Assembly (NCBI GenBank): GCA_037127255.1
Contig: JBANSL010000004.1
Coordinates: 16,065,967-16,129,966, forward strand
Source of the DNA: Persicaria tinctoria
Lineage: Eukaryota > Streptophyta > Magnoliopsida > Caryophyllales > Polygonaceae
Reading direction: 5' to 3'
DNA: 64,000 nt
Shown here: positions 1 through 10,361 of the stretch, piece after piece
How the letters are laid out: each line of letters begins with the position of its first letter
How positions within the stretch are numbered: position 1 is the stretch's first letter
The notes under the pieces: model-generated
The model's database searches: none
Seen by the model: the letters and a program-made list of their open reading frames with translations, nothing else
Told to the model about the DNA's origin: nothing
Position numbers and translations under genes: made by a program

Positions 1-2169
1 TGGCTTCAAGCCTGGCCACGGGAGCAAAGGTCTCCTCGTAGTCAATACCTTCCTCTTGATTGTAGCCTTGAGCAACAAGCCGTGCCTTGTTCCTCACAAT
101 CTTTCCATTCTCATCTAGCTTGTTTCGAAACACCCATCGAGTGCCAATGACTGATTGATGCTTTGGTCTAGGCTTCAAAGTCCAGACTTTGTTCCTCTCA
201 AATTCATTCAGTTCACTTTGCATAGCTATAATCCAGTCTGGCTCCTGAAGTGCCTCATTTACCTTCTTCGGCTCAATAAGAGAAACAAACGCGTTAAAAG
301 CACAAAGATCTTTAAGTTTAGAACGAGTTTGAACACTAGAAGTAGGGTCAGAAATGATATCCTTTAATGAGTGTGATGAGGAGTATTTGAATTTCCTTTT
401 GGTAGTCTCAGCTCCTTGATTCGTCACACCATCAGGATCAATTTGTGGTGCATCTGACTCCGTGATCCCGTTAGGTTCAGTTACAGCAGTTTCTGACGTC
501 TCAACACTGTTGGATTGGACACCAAGGGCTTTGGACGCATCTTCAACACCTTGGGCCAATTCTTCAGTGTTAAGAATCGGTTCCTGCATGTTCTTCTTCT
601 CTGTGTTCTTGGTGGAAGTAACATCACCTTCCTCGTTCTCTTCATGGATATTAAGATCTATATCTGCAACACTTTCACTCAAAGCACCACCATTGCATTC
701 ATCAAAAATAACATGTATACTTTCTTCAACCACCTGAGTCCTTTTATTGAAGATTCTATAAGCTTTGCTACTCGTGGAATAGCCAAGAAATATACCTTCA
801 TCACTACGCGCATCAAATTTCCCAAGGTTATCTTTTCCATTGTTATGAACAAAACAAGTACAGCCAAAGGGTTTAAAATAAGATATAAGTGGTTTGCGGC
901 CTTTGAAAAGTTCATAAGGAGTTTTCTTTAAGATAGAACGAATAAGACAACGATTTAAAATGTAGTTAGCTGTGTTAACAGCTTCAGCCCAATAGGTTTT
1001 AGGTAATGCATTTTCTAAAAGCATAGTCCTGACCATGTCCTCTAAGGTGCGGTTCTTGCGTTCCACAACCCCGTTTTGTTGAGGTGTCCTAGGAGCAGAA
1101 AAGTTATGGGAGATGCCATATTTAGCACAAAACAAATCAAATTGAAGTTGATCAAACTCCCTACCATGATCACTCCGAATAGACACTATGGGCTCATTTC
1201 TTAAAGTTTGCAACTCCTTACAAAGTTTTGAAAACTCAAATAAGGCCTCTGATTTTTCTTTCAAAAATGCAACCCAAGTATATCTTGAAAAATCATCAAC
1301 AACAACTAGCATGTACTTTTTACCATTGGGAGATTTGACTCGCATAGGACCACATAAATCCATATGTAAAAGTTCAAGGGGTCGAGAAGAACTTACAACC
1401 TTTTTGGGTTTGAAGGAGCTACGTGTTTGTTTACCTCTTGTGCAAGCATTGCACATGTCAATACCTTTGAAGTCCATCTCAGGTAGCCCTCTTACAAGCC
1501 CTTTGGACACAAGCTTCTATAGTGTATGTGGACTCACATGACCGAGTCTCCTGTGCCAAAGCTTTGGATCGTCCGTCAAGGCCTTTAAACAGGTTAAGCT
1601 TCCTTGTGCCACTTGATCAGCATTTACAGCGTATATGTTTGTAACGGTATGCAGTCAGAATAATTTCACCTGTATCATCACTGTACACTATACATCTTTT
1701 CTTGTTAAATCTGACATTGTTACCACTATCACATAATTGAGAAACACTAAGCAAATTATACTTTAAACCATTAACAAGATAGACATTTTTAATACAATGG
1801 CTGGAATCACTTCCAACACTACCAATACCAACAATGTCGCATTTCCCTTTGTCACCAACAGTGATTGTTCCCGTGGATTGCTCCTTTATATCATGAAAGA
1901 GAGAACTCTTCCCACTCATATGCCTCGAGCAACCACTATCAATAATCCATTTGTGTTCTTTCACTTTGGTGATCTCCTGCAAAACAAACATCAACCTTTG
2001 TGGCTAGACCAATAAGCAAATTTGGATCCATTGTTGGGGTAAACCATATTTGGTAAAATAGTGCCTTTTGGGACCCAAACTTGTGTTATCCGTTCTTTTC
2101 TCAAATGAACAGGAAATGTATTGCGAATAATATAAGGATCCTTTATTTTATAAGGGCAGGTCTCTTTTA
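1..2169 (-). pseudogene. copia pol: protease, integrase, RT start, broken
   Basis: Reading down the minus strand, the aspartic protease site DSGCSRHM lies near 1930-1945, inside an open stretch 1994-1617. A one-base shift near 1645 separates it from the GAG-pre-integrase HRRLGHVSPHTL, which is followed by an in-frame TAG near 1517. From there the frame reads sensibly to base 1. It contains the integrase zinc-binding [10 protein letters not shown], the core motifs MDLCGPM, SDHGREF and [14 protein letters not shown], and finally the reverse transcriptase N-terminus ([13 protein letters not shown]). A further shift lies near 2010. I checked the main motifs rather than every codon for stops. The enzyme would process, copy and integrate the element, but the breaks indicate inactivity. 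Confidence 0.82.
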
Positions 2170-3789
2170 CATTCCCTTTCTAGCACAGTGGTGACATATA
2201 GGAGAGGTTCTGCTTCCTTTAGCCTTTACAAAAGTGGTAATGTGTTGCTTCTTTAAAAACTTTGGATTGTAACCAATACCACTTTTGTTTAGAGAGCTTT
2301 GTTGCTCACCCAACATCTTATCGAGAGTGCCTTTGGATTTGGTAAAACTTATGAGGGCTGTCTGTTGGTCTAGAATCTTATTACTCAGGGAGATCTTCTC
2401 GTTCTCTAAGTTATGATGCTCATTTCTTAGAGATGAGAGATCTTGCTTGAGTTCAGATTTCTCCGAGTAAAGCGTCTTGACTTTAATGTCAAGACCTGAA
2501 TAAGAAGCTTCAAGACCTTTGACCCTCATAGACAGATCCTCAATAGTTCTTTCCTGGTCCACAGTTCTCTTAATAAGAATGTTAGTTTGGGCAATAAGCT
2601 TCTCTTCATTGGCAATCATATTTGAAAGGAATTCCGATAATACCTCTTTTGGACTTTCCATAAGTTCTCTTACAGTAGCTTCAAGCTTTTTATCGTGGGA
2701 TTCATCTTCTGAGGCCATAAGACAAATGTTGGCCTTTTCATCGTCGGAGTCAGAGTCAGAATCACTCCAAGTAGCCACCATAGCTTTCTTCTTCCATTTG
2801 TCACCTTTCTTGGGCTGGCTCTTTGTCTTTTGAGGACAGTCCTTTACAAGATGATCTGTTTCACCACATTCAAAACACGACAACGGTTTAGTCTTCTTTT
2901 CATACTTGTTGTATTGAGGCTTACCTCGAAATTTTGAAGACTCTGATCCATCCTTGTTGTTGAATTGCTTCTTCATTTTGAGAATTCTAGCAAGGCCTCT
3001 TGTGATAAGAGCAAAAGGATCATCCTCATCGTCATCTTCATCTTCGGATTCAGATCCATCCTTGGACTCATCCTTCTTAGACTTGAGTGCCAAATTCTTG
3101 GTGCTAGCTGGAAGTTCTCCATCGTCTTCATTAAGGATCATCTCATGCGTGATCAGCTTTCCAAGGAGGTCATCAAGGGGTAGAGTGGTGAGGTCTTGGG
3201 CTTCCTCTATAGCTGTTACTTTTGGACCCCATTTCTCCTTTGGAAGGCACCTCAGTATCTTCCTCACTTTCTCAACGTTGGTAAAGCTCTTGCCGAGAGA
3301 GTCAAGGTTGTTGGTGATTTATGTGAATCGTGTGAACATGGCTTTGATTGACTCATCAGACTTCATCTTGAAGAGCTCATACTTTCGAAGGAAGATGCTG
3401 ATTTTGGTGTCTTTCACGTGGCTCGTTCCTTCATAGGTGACGACCAACTTGTCCCAAATCTCTTTAGCTGACCTACAAGAGGAAATGCGGTTAAACTCAT
3501 CAGTGCTAAGACCACAATAAAGTAAGTTAATAGCCCTGTAGTTTTTGGAGATGATTTCAAGATCTGCTTGGGTGTATTCAGACTCCTTCTTTGCCACTTT
3601 GGTATCGTTTGGTCCTTCCTTCTCTGGAATCTTCGGACCATTCTCTATAATGTTCCAAAGCTCTAGATCTTGGTCTATGATGAACATCTTCATCAAATAT
3701 CTCCAGTGGACAAAGTTGTTTCCTACAAAGAGTGGCGGTCTGCTTGTGGACCTTCCCTGTGCAAATCCTCCGCTTGCTTCACCAGACAT
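2170..3789 (-). pseudogene. copia gag (capsid/nucleocapsid), broken
   Basis: The frame starts at 3789 with Met-Ser-Gly-Glu, about 45 bases inside the primer-binding site. The N-terminal part has the UBN2/DUF4219-like pattern typical of plant copia gag (FVHWRYLMKMFI, then EIWDKLVVTYEG). An in-frame TAA at about 3316-3318 splits it into 156 and 366 residues; the frame then continues unchanged. The second part has an acidic serine/aspartate stretch, a CCHC knuckle (CFECGETDHLVKDC) and a predicted coiled coil rich in Leu, Glu and Lys. A second CHHC-type knuckle begins at the very end, where a one-base shift near 2171 breaks the frame into pol. The normal role is particle assembly and RNA packaging; this copy is damaged. 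Confidence 0.85.
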
Positions 3790-3833
3790 GATCGCAAACT
3801 CACAAGATTGTTAGATCAAAAACAGTGAGTAAA

Positions 3834-3845
3834 GCTCTGATACCA
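3834..3845 (-). other. Primer-binding site (initiator Met-tRNA type)
   Basis: The minus strand reads TGGTATCAGAGC, the standard plant copia site complementary to initiator methionine tRNA. It sits two bases downstream of the LTR end (CA at 3848-3849 read on the minus strand). Confidence 0.92.
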
Positions 3846-3847
3846 AT

Positions 3848-4859
3848 TGAAGATTCGATAATGTAAAAACAATGTAATAAGAAATACTCTAGAAGGGGGG
3901 TTGAATAGAGTATGCTCGTTTTTCGCAGAAAGTCTCAAGACTTTTGAAGCTTGAATCAAAACTCTTGAGATTAAACCTGAATCACAAAGTTAGACAATCG
4001 AACCAAGTGCGGAAATAAGGTAAAGCAAATAAATAAAGGACACGAGTAATTGTTTACGAGGTTCAGCACAACTGGCCTACGTCCCCGCCTAGGGTTCTTC
4101 CACAACCCTAGGATTCAAAGGCTTTATTGAATGCTTAGCTTAGGATCCTAATAGCTCACCGAGAAGCCTCTCTCCTATACAATTGCAATCTAGTCAACTC
4201 ACGTTCCCTTGGAGTCCTAGACCAATCTAGAAGAGCCCCACCTCTCTCAGCTATCTAGTACAATCCTCTAACTCTCGCAAATCAATAGCCTAGTGCAACT
4301 TCCTGAGTTATAAACTCTCGAGTAACAGTTGTAATAAATATATCCTATAAGCTCACAGTGACTCTCAAAGGCTTTGAAATAAACAACAAACTATTTGAGC
4401 GCTTTGCAGAGAGACACTTGGAAGACAGATCGCTTGAATGAATTGAAGCTCGTGTGTAGCACTTGTCTTTCTGTCTTCTCCTTCCTTTCCTTTATATAAT
4501 AGCATGAAGATAGCATGGAGCGTGAGGATCTTCATAGCCAGATCTCCAACGGCTCTTTCCAATCAGGTTTTGATCTTGGATCTTCTATTTAAGGATACTT
4601 CGAAGCCATGATCTATTTTGAACCGATCTTCTCAACAAGTAAAAGGAAGGATGTAATCTTGATTTATACTTCCTGAAATGGTTAGTCCAACGAATATATA
4701 TAATATAAAGGAAGTATATAATAAGATAAAATAATATACGAATAATAAGTTAGGTTTTGTATTTCATCAACTGTTAACGCTCCAAGGCCTTTGACACAAA
4801 AATCCTGTCAAAGCCTTTGGAACATCTTTTCCGATTTTCATCAAGGGAGGGAGTTATCA
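3848..4859 (-). repeat. copia LTR shared by two elements
   Basis: On the minus strand it runs from TGATAACTCC to ATCTTCA, 1012 bases with canonical TG and CA ends. The solo LTR at 32943-33940 has the same ends and alignable interior, so both belong to one family. A primer-binding site lies on the 3' side and a polypurine tract on the 5' side, so it acts at once as 5' LTR of one element and 3' LTR of another. Bases 4436-4859 recur at 6015-6438 with a single mismatch seen by eye. Confidence 0.9.
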
Positions 4860-5032
4860 ATCTCCCCCTTGATGAAAGACAAAACCTGTGCATCCCTGCA
4901 GCTTAGTCAAACAGATATATCATAAGCAAGATCAGACTAAGTACCTGCAAGGGTTAGACAAATGTTGGATCAAATAATTTTTAACGTAAGAAAACATCCA
5001 ACCGAAAACCAGAAATTAAAAAGCAAGGTCTT
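4860..5032 (-). mobile_element. 3' internal remnant of a second copia copy, with polypurine tract
   Basis: On the minus strand, AAGGGGGAGATT (about 4860-4871) lies immediately before the LTR TG end, where a polypurine tract primes plus-strand DNA synthesis. About 170 bases of noncoding 3' internal sequence precede it and stop abruptly at 5033, where a gypsy LTR begins. The rest of this element is missing. Confidence 0.78.
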
Positions 5033-6014
5033 TGATAAGGCATGTTTCCAATAGGCATTATAGGTCAGTTTAGGTGCATTTCATTGTTATATAATCATGT
5101 TTTAGTGTTAATTAGATTAGCATTCATTTTGTGGAAAAGTTCGGAATCTACGCTATTTCGATGGTTTTATGTAGATTCGTAGATCCGAGGCAAAGAACAC
5201 AAGGAACGGAGCTAAGTAAGGCTAAGGCGAGACTTGGGAGAGCTTAAGGAAGAAGTCCCGAAGAGAATGGAACAACCCAAGGAGCAACGGAGAACGAAAT
5301 CGAGGTCTAAGAGCGAAAACGAGGGCGAGTCGCGAAAGCTGTCTGCCCGGCGAGCTGAACTTGTAACGCACTTTCCGGAGGCCTCGGATGTCCGATGGAC
5401 TAATATGAGCATGCGTTGGAAAGCTCTTTGGAAGATCTACATGATGGTGTTCTGTTGGATTTTCGCTGACAGCGAATGTCTTTCCGCTACAGCGGATCAA
5501 GTCAGCAACATCGTGCGGGAAGGTGTCCTGAGCAGAACTCGCTGCCAGCGAATGGGATCTCGCTGCCAGCGAATGGGATCTCGCTGCCAGCGGATGGGAT
5601 CTCGCTGCCAGTGTGTGGAGTCATCCGGAGCATGTCCAGGAGCCGGCACGTCTCGCTGCCAGCGAATGGAGTTCGCTGCCAGCGAGTCGAGTCAGCCCGG
5701 CCGACCAGGCAGCATTCGCTGCCAGCGACTGGACTCGCTGCAGCGAGCCACTCGCTGCCGCGGAAAAAGTCGCTGCCAGCGAGAATCACCAGGGCGACGG
5801 AGACTCGGCAACTCGCTCCAGCGGAAAGACGGGCTCGCGGCAGCGGGAGGAGCAGCTCGCGGCAGCGGGAGGAGCAGCTCGCGGAAGCGGAAGGAAGGAT
5901 CCGAGGAAGCTTGAAAATATTCTAAGGCATGGACATTCGCTACCAGCGAGTGTGGTAGCGAGTGTGGTAGCGAAAATCCAACAGGAGCTTGATTGAGGCC
6001 ATTCGCTGCCAGCG
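5033..6014 (+). repeat. Truncated gypsy (Tat-type) LTR
   Basis: It begins TGATAAGGCATG and matches in order the start of the minus-strand LTR ending at 35612: the GGCAT-TA-AGG segment, then GGAATCTAC. It shares with other LTRs here a conserved block around CTTTCCAACGCATGCTC (5358-5443). It is cut at 6014 by the copia LTR fragment, so no 3' end, primer site or target duplication is visible. The distal half is a GC-rich palindrome array listed separately. The long open frames across it (5234-5914 and others) are by-products of that repeat. Confidence 0.72.
5358..5443 (-). repeat. Conserved ~85-bp LTR module, copy 1
   Basis: Read on the minus strand it contains AGCTTTCCAACGCATGCTC followed by a CATCGGACATCCGAGGC-like segment and an AAGTGCGTTACAAG-like end. 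The same order occurs at 23388-23470 and 35239-35320. Here it is in reverse orientation relative to its LTR. Confidence 0.75.
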
Positions 6015-6016
6015 GA
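5460..6016 (+). repeat. Array of CGCTGCCAGCG near-palindromes
   Basis: About 18 copies of a near-palindromic core, most often CGCTGCCAGCG, follow one another at irregular spacing. Three adjacent units at about 5541-5603 share a 21-base period with the tail AATGGGATCT. Later units vary (CGCGGCAGCGG, CGCTACCAGCG). Each core could form a short hairpin. The array fills the distal part of the truncated gypsy LTR. Confidence 0.85.
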
Positions 6017-6438
6017 ATGAATTGAAGCTCGTGTGTAGCACTTGTCTTTCTGTCTTCTCCTTCCTTTCCTTTATATAATAGCATGAAGATAGCATGGAGC
6101 GTGAGGATCTTCATAGCCAGATCTCCAACGGCTCTTTCCAATCAGGTTTTGATCTTGGATCTTCTATTTAAGGATACTTCGAAGCCATGATCTATTTTGA
6201 ACCGATCTTCTCAATAAGTAAAAGGAAGGATGTAATCTTGATTTATACTTCCTGAAATGGTTAGTCCAACGAATATATATAATATAAAGGAAGTATATAA
6301 TAAGATAAAATAATATACGAATAATAAGTTAGGTTTTGTATTTCATCAACTGTTAACGCTCCAAGGCCTTTGACACAAAAATCCTGTCAAAGCCTTTGGA
6401 ACATCTTTTCCGATTTTCATCAAGGGAGGGAGTTATCA
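6015..6438 (-). repeat. Truncated copia LTR (first 424 bases)
   Basis: It is nearly identical to 4436-4859, with one mismatch by eye (CAACAAG against CAATAAG), and ends at the same TG terminus. The near identity implies a very recent event. It is most simply the remains of the 5' LTR of the second copia copy, or a segmental duplication. Its distal 588 bases are missing. Confidence 0.88.
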
Positions 6439-6528
6439 CTGCATGTTGTCTCTGAATTTATATTTCTCTAGCACCAACTTTGTAAGTTCGTATTTCATGT
6501 TGATCCATTTCTTTCACTTTCTTTTTAG

Positions 6529-6713
6529 GTATTGAACATGAGATTGGATCGCTGCAGTTGGAGGTTTGTTCATAACCCTATATCAATGTGAATTTTGCTA
6601 GTGGTCTAGTGGATCATCCTATGATATTTCCCCTTATTTGTACTTGGAAGTTGGAAGTACAGGAGAGGAAACTCGTAGCTGAAATCAAGATAAATTATAA
6701 GAGTGGAAATGAG
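6529..6713 (+). pseudogene. VPS2 (ESCRT-III, CHMP2-like) gene fragment
   Basis: Two exon pieces are recognisable. The first (6529-6563), after a pyrimidine-rich acceptor, encodes GIEHEIGSLQLE. The second (6651-6713) encodes LEVQERKLVAEIK then KSGNE and ends at a GTAAGT donor. Together they match the N-terminal helix region of plant VPS2 (CHMP2) proteins, where GIE-EI-SLQ-EEK-LVAEIK-TAK-GNE is characteristic. VPS2 takes part in ESCRT-III filament formation and endosomal membrane scission. Only about 33 residues remain, with no initiator exon upstream and no downstream exon found in the following 480 bases, so this is a gene scrap. It could have been moved here by a transposon. Confidence 0.72.
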
Positions 6714-7197
6714 GTAAGTGCATCTCTAAACTTTTAGGATTTCAATAGCATGAACTATACAGATTTTCACATAAGTGACTTTTTGCATGGATATTGCTTT
6801 GTTGGCATTCCGAGACCCAAATTCGAGACCTGGATATTGTCGTTGTATAGCTATCATAAGAATGATTCTATTAACTATACAAAAACCAATTCTATTAAAA
6901 TATAGTTCATTTGTTATAACTTAAAAAGGATTCTATTAAGTAGTGCTCCTTGATGTTTTACTTTGTGTTTTTTTTTGTACATTGTTGTGCTTTCATAGGC
7001 ATTCACATCACGGAACAGGAAATATACCATTGGCACTCGTCTGGAAGGATGAGAGGCGTAGTTAATATCTTTTTGATATGGTTAGCAAATGAGAAATTCA
7101 TATTATGCAATAGATACTTAGCTTCTCGTGCTTGATTGTTTATTCTATTTCTCTCTATGTATAATTGTTGCTGCCTATAATTGTTACAGATTTGGCT
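6714..7197. other. Noncoding stretch, no recognised feature
   Basis: AT-rich sequence between the VPS2 fragment and the LINE. It may include intron sequence from the VPS2 donor gene. I recognise no exon, repeat or RNA gene. Confidence 0.5.
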
Positions 7198-9160
7198 TTC
7201 ATCAATCATCAGCCCCCATTTAACAGCATTAACCATCTTCACCTTCAATGTACAATGTCCTTATAGCCCATGAAATCTTCCATTCTTTCAAAACTAGGAA
7301 GGGTGGCTTGCCCTTAAATTAGACATGGAAAAGGCATAAGACCGGGTTGGCTGGGAATGCACAGAAGCTGTTATGGTCAAGTTTGGTTTTCACCAAACAT
7401 TTGTAAACTGGGTTAAAGAATGTATTACATCAGTTTTATTTTCCGTCTTAGTTAAGAATGGGCCTACGGATTTGTTTACCCCCACAAGAGGTATACGACA
7501 AGGCGACCCTTTATCACCATTCTTATTTATTCTCGGTGCCGGAATTTTGGCCCGGAAGCTGACGATGGAGGCCTTGGCCCCGGAAAAAACAGTGGGATTC
7601 AGATTTGGAACTGGGGGACCTTGTATCCCATTTCTTGCATTTGTGGATGATATCATAATATTCCTCAAAGGGAACACAAATGCATGTCGTAAAATTAGGG
7701 AAATTCTCGATGATTACTGTCAGATTTCTGGGTAGAAAGTCAACTATCACAAATCTGCTTTCCAGGCCACATCCGGGATTGCCCGACCAAGAGTTTCGGA
7801 GTTAGGTGGTAGGCTTGGGATCGCCCACTCTAACTCTGTGAAAAAATACTTGGGTTGCCCCATTATAAACGGAATAGTAAATAAAGACACATTTAAGGAT
7901 GTCATCACCAAAATCAAGGACCAACTGAGTAGATGGAGAGCGGACTCGTTGTCCCAACAAGGGAGAGCAACATTGATCGGTTCAAACATAACGGCTAAAC
8001 CGTTATACATAATGCAGAACTTCATGCTCTCAGCCACAATGCACAAGGAATTGGACACTATGAATAGAAGCTTTTTCTGGAACAAGGATGCACAACATAT
8101 ACCGCTAATTGGGTGGAATAAGATTTGTAAACCAAAGAAATCTGTTGGGTTGAGAATCAGTAGAGCGAAGGAAATGAATGAGGCCCTGCAACTAAAACTT
8201 CTTTGGAAGATCTTAGCATAACCAGATAAAATATGCGTCAGAGTAATCAATCATAAGTATCTGAAAGACACAAACAAACTAAAATATAAGAAATACGGAA
8301 ACATATCTTGGCAATGGGCGAAACTAACAAATCTACTTAATAGATTCAAATCTGGTCTGATCTGGTCGATTGGCAATGGGGCCTCTGTGAAATTCTGGAC
8401 AGACAACTGGGTGTCTGAAACACCAATATGCAACAGACCGGAATGCCTGACTCAATTTAACAAGGATGAAATAGTTAGCGAATACATTATTAATGGGCAA
8501 TGGTGGGCCGAAAAGCTTAGAAGGAAGCTCCCTAGACCACTTGTAGATGAAGTTCTTACAATTCCATTGCCTATATCGGCCCTTGAAGATAGGCTCTACT
8601 GGTGGCGAGATAAGAACGGGTAGTTCACCACCTCCTCCACATACAAACACCTCACGAATGAGGGGTCGGGGGGGGGGGGGGCTAGAGATTTCACCTGGAT
8701 TTGGAAGCTCGATCTCCCCCCGAAAATAAAAAACTTTTTATGGAAAATTGCCCACTGAGGCCTGCCAACGAATGCGAGACTGGCATCACATGGCGTACCA
8801 ATGCCTACGACATTTGACAGATGCCTCGACCGTGAGGAGGATAATATCCACATTTTAATCGAATGCACTCCTAAACTAAGTATGGGCCACCTAAGTCAGA
8901 CAGAAATACAAATGCTAAAACAAACAATTAACAGGAGCAGAGACGTGGAGGAGATGCTTGGATGGCTACGAACTATATTTAAAGCCAAAATTCAAAAGAT
9001 AGTAACAAAATGGTGGGGAATATGGTACTTCCGAAATGGTGTTGTATTTAGGAACAAACAGATTTCGTCAATTAATGCTATTGACGCATTATGTTCAAAA
9101 CAATTGGAGATTTGGGATCGCGCTTGTAAGTTTGTCACTCTTCCTATGGGGTACATATAA
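7198..9160 (+). pseudogene. LINE reverse transcriptase and C-terminal zinc-binding region, broken
   Basis: Early degenerate sequence (DNVLIAHEIFHSFKTRKGG, then LDMEKA) precedes the open piece 7373-7735. That piece contains GIRQGDPLSPFLFI and the active-site FVDDIIIF. After a stop it continues in frame through KKYLGCPIING and LSRWRADSLSQQGRATLI (thumb region). A second piece (8387-8623) ends DRLYWWRDKNG, the start of a zf-RVT region that continues after another stop as PPKIKNFLWKIAH. A run of ten or more G near 8669 and several stops show decay. The intact protein would copy LINE RNA at the nicked target; this copy cannot. Confidence 0.85.
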
Positions 9161-9246
9161 CAACTAACAAAGATCTACAGGATCTCATCCACAAGGATGC
9201 TCTTGGATAGTCCTCTATTCAAATCTTTATCTAATAAAAAAAAAAC
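7198..9246 (+). mobile_element. 5'-truncated L1-type LINE
   Basis: The fragment starts inside reverse transcriptase and ends in an A-rich tail (9230-9246) after TTTATCTAAT, as plant L1 elements do. Gag-like ORF1 and the endonuclease are missing, the usual 5' truncation of target-primed reverse transcription. No target duplication was recognised. Its 3' tail abuts the gypsy LTR fragment that starts at about 9247. Confidence 0.85.
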
Positions 9247-9547
9247 TAAAGGAACTAAAGGAGCACTTGTGCGCCGTATGACTTCTTCCGACTTCTATAC
9301 GTATTAATAAGTCAGTCCCAATATTAATCCAAGTCGGCCACCTTGCTTCCAATTTGCGAAATAATCCCATAAATTACGATCGATCTCCGAATTCCTACGA
9401 TCCAGCCCAAAAATGCCTGAAATATATTAAAACACTAGTGTAGACTCCGAAAATCAAATAATACAAACTAGCTATAAAAACATGTCAAAATGCTATAAAT
9501 TAATATGCAAATTTATACCTAAAATGTGACTAAAATAGACTCTATCA
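9247..9547 (-). repeat. 3' LTR fragment of the gypsy element
   Basis: The minus strand begins TGATAGAGTCTATTTTAG directly after the polypurine tract and includes GGAGTCTACACTAG, shared with other LTRs of this lineage here. It is cut by the LINE tail at about 9246. Confidence 0.75.
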
Positions 9548-9563
9548 AACTACCCCATACTTA
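9548..9563 (-). other. Polypurine tract
   Basis: Minus strand TAAGTATGGGGTAGTT ends next to the LTR TG terminus. The same TTAAGTATGGGGTG theme precedes the LTR at 60701. Confidence 0.75.
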
Positions 9564-9949
9564 GACTTTTGCTTGTCCCCAAGCAAACTAACTCAAAACA
9601 AAGACAGACTCAAAATAAAGACAAGAGACTGAAATAATTTCTATGAATGATCACTCATCAGTATAGTTGACATGGCTTCAAGAGTATTTATTATGTTAAA
9701 GCTCAAAATAGTTATGACACTATGAGACCCACATCAAACCCTTCATACTCATTGCTTTAAACTCCAGTTAGGTTCATGGGATGCTTGCATTCAGAATGTA
9801 TTGAGCAATCAAATTCATTAAGCACACTTAAATATCGTCGTAAACACCCATAGATTACTAGGCCTTTTCTACTTCGGAATTTCAATAAAGCTCTTTTTTT
9901 TTCTTGTTTTTTTCCAACTATATTCTAATTCCTTTTTCTTCCTCCCTTG

Positions 9950-10135
9950 CGTGAATTTTATCCTCCACAAACAGGATCCGTTACTAACCGTATTTTTTTT
10001 CTTTTCTTATAGAGTGTCGAGTGAATTTTATCCTCCTCGAACATTTCTATCAAGCTTGGTTTATTGATGATTCTTTTCACTCGAGTGAATTTTATCCTCC
10101 TCGAGCGGTGCAAGTGAATTTTATCCTCCTTACAC
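9950..10135 (+). repeat. Four copies of GTGAATTTTATCCTCC
   Basis: The 16-mer occurs near 9952, 10020, 10085 and 10110, three times with a CTCG extension, at irregular spacing in the 3' noncoding part of the gypsy element. Short open frames across it (10021-10224) reflect the repeat and are not called as genes. Confidence 0.85.
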
Positions 10136-10361
10136 TCATCAACCGAACATATATCAAAACACATCAACCAAATATAACCGAATTTACTAGTGCTTTTCAT
10201 CAGGGGTTTAGACATATACAATAGAAATCATATAAAATATTTTAAAATTGCTCTAAACTGAACATCCGACCAATAATCAAGTTATAACTAAAGCTCATAA
10301 TCCAGATTTTCTATGGAAATCCCACAAGTGACGTTATTCAATTAAAATTCAATTTTATTAA

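Larger units (their letters stand above)
1..4859 (-). mobile_element. Partial Ty1/copia element (SIRE-like), cut by window edge
   Basis: Order on the minus strand is 5' LTR (4859-3848), primer-binding site (3845-3834), gag (3789-2170), then protease, integrase and the start of reverse transcriptase running off base 1. Integrase before reverse transcriptase defines copia. A long gag with a coiled-coil tail, two zinc-knuckle segments and the integrase wording suggest the SIRE/Maximus lineage; that lineage is an inference. Gag and pol carry several stops and frameshifts, so this copy is not expected to be autonomous. The 3' end lies outside the window, so no target duplication can be checked. 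The 5' LTR is shared with a second element (see 4860-5032). Confidence 0.9.

Noticed and set aside
5234..5914. Long open frames (up to 226 residues) on both strands
   Set aside because: They run across the CGCTGCCAGCG array, repeat the same Arg/Cys/Gln-rich words in several frames, and have no domain.
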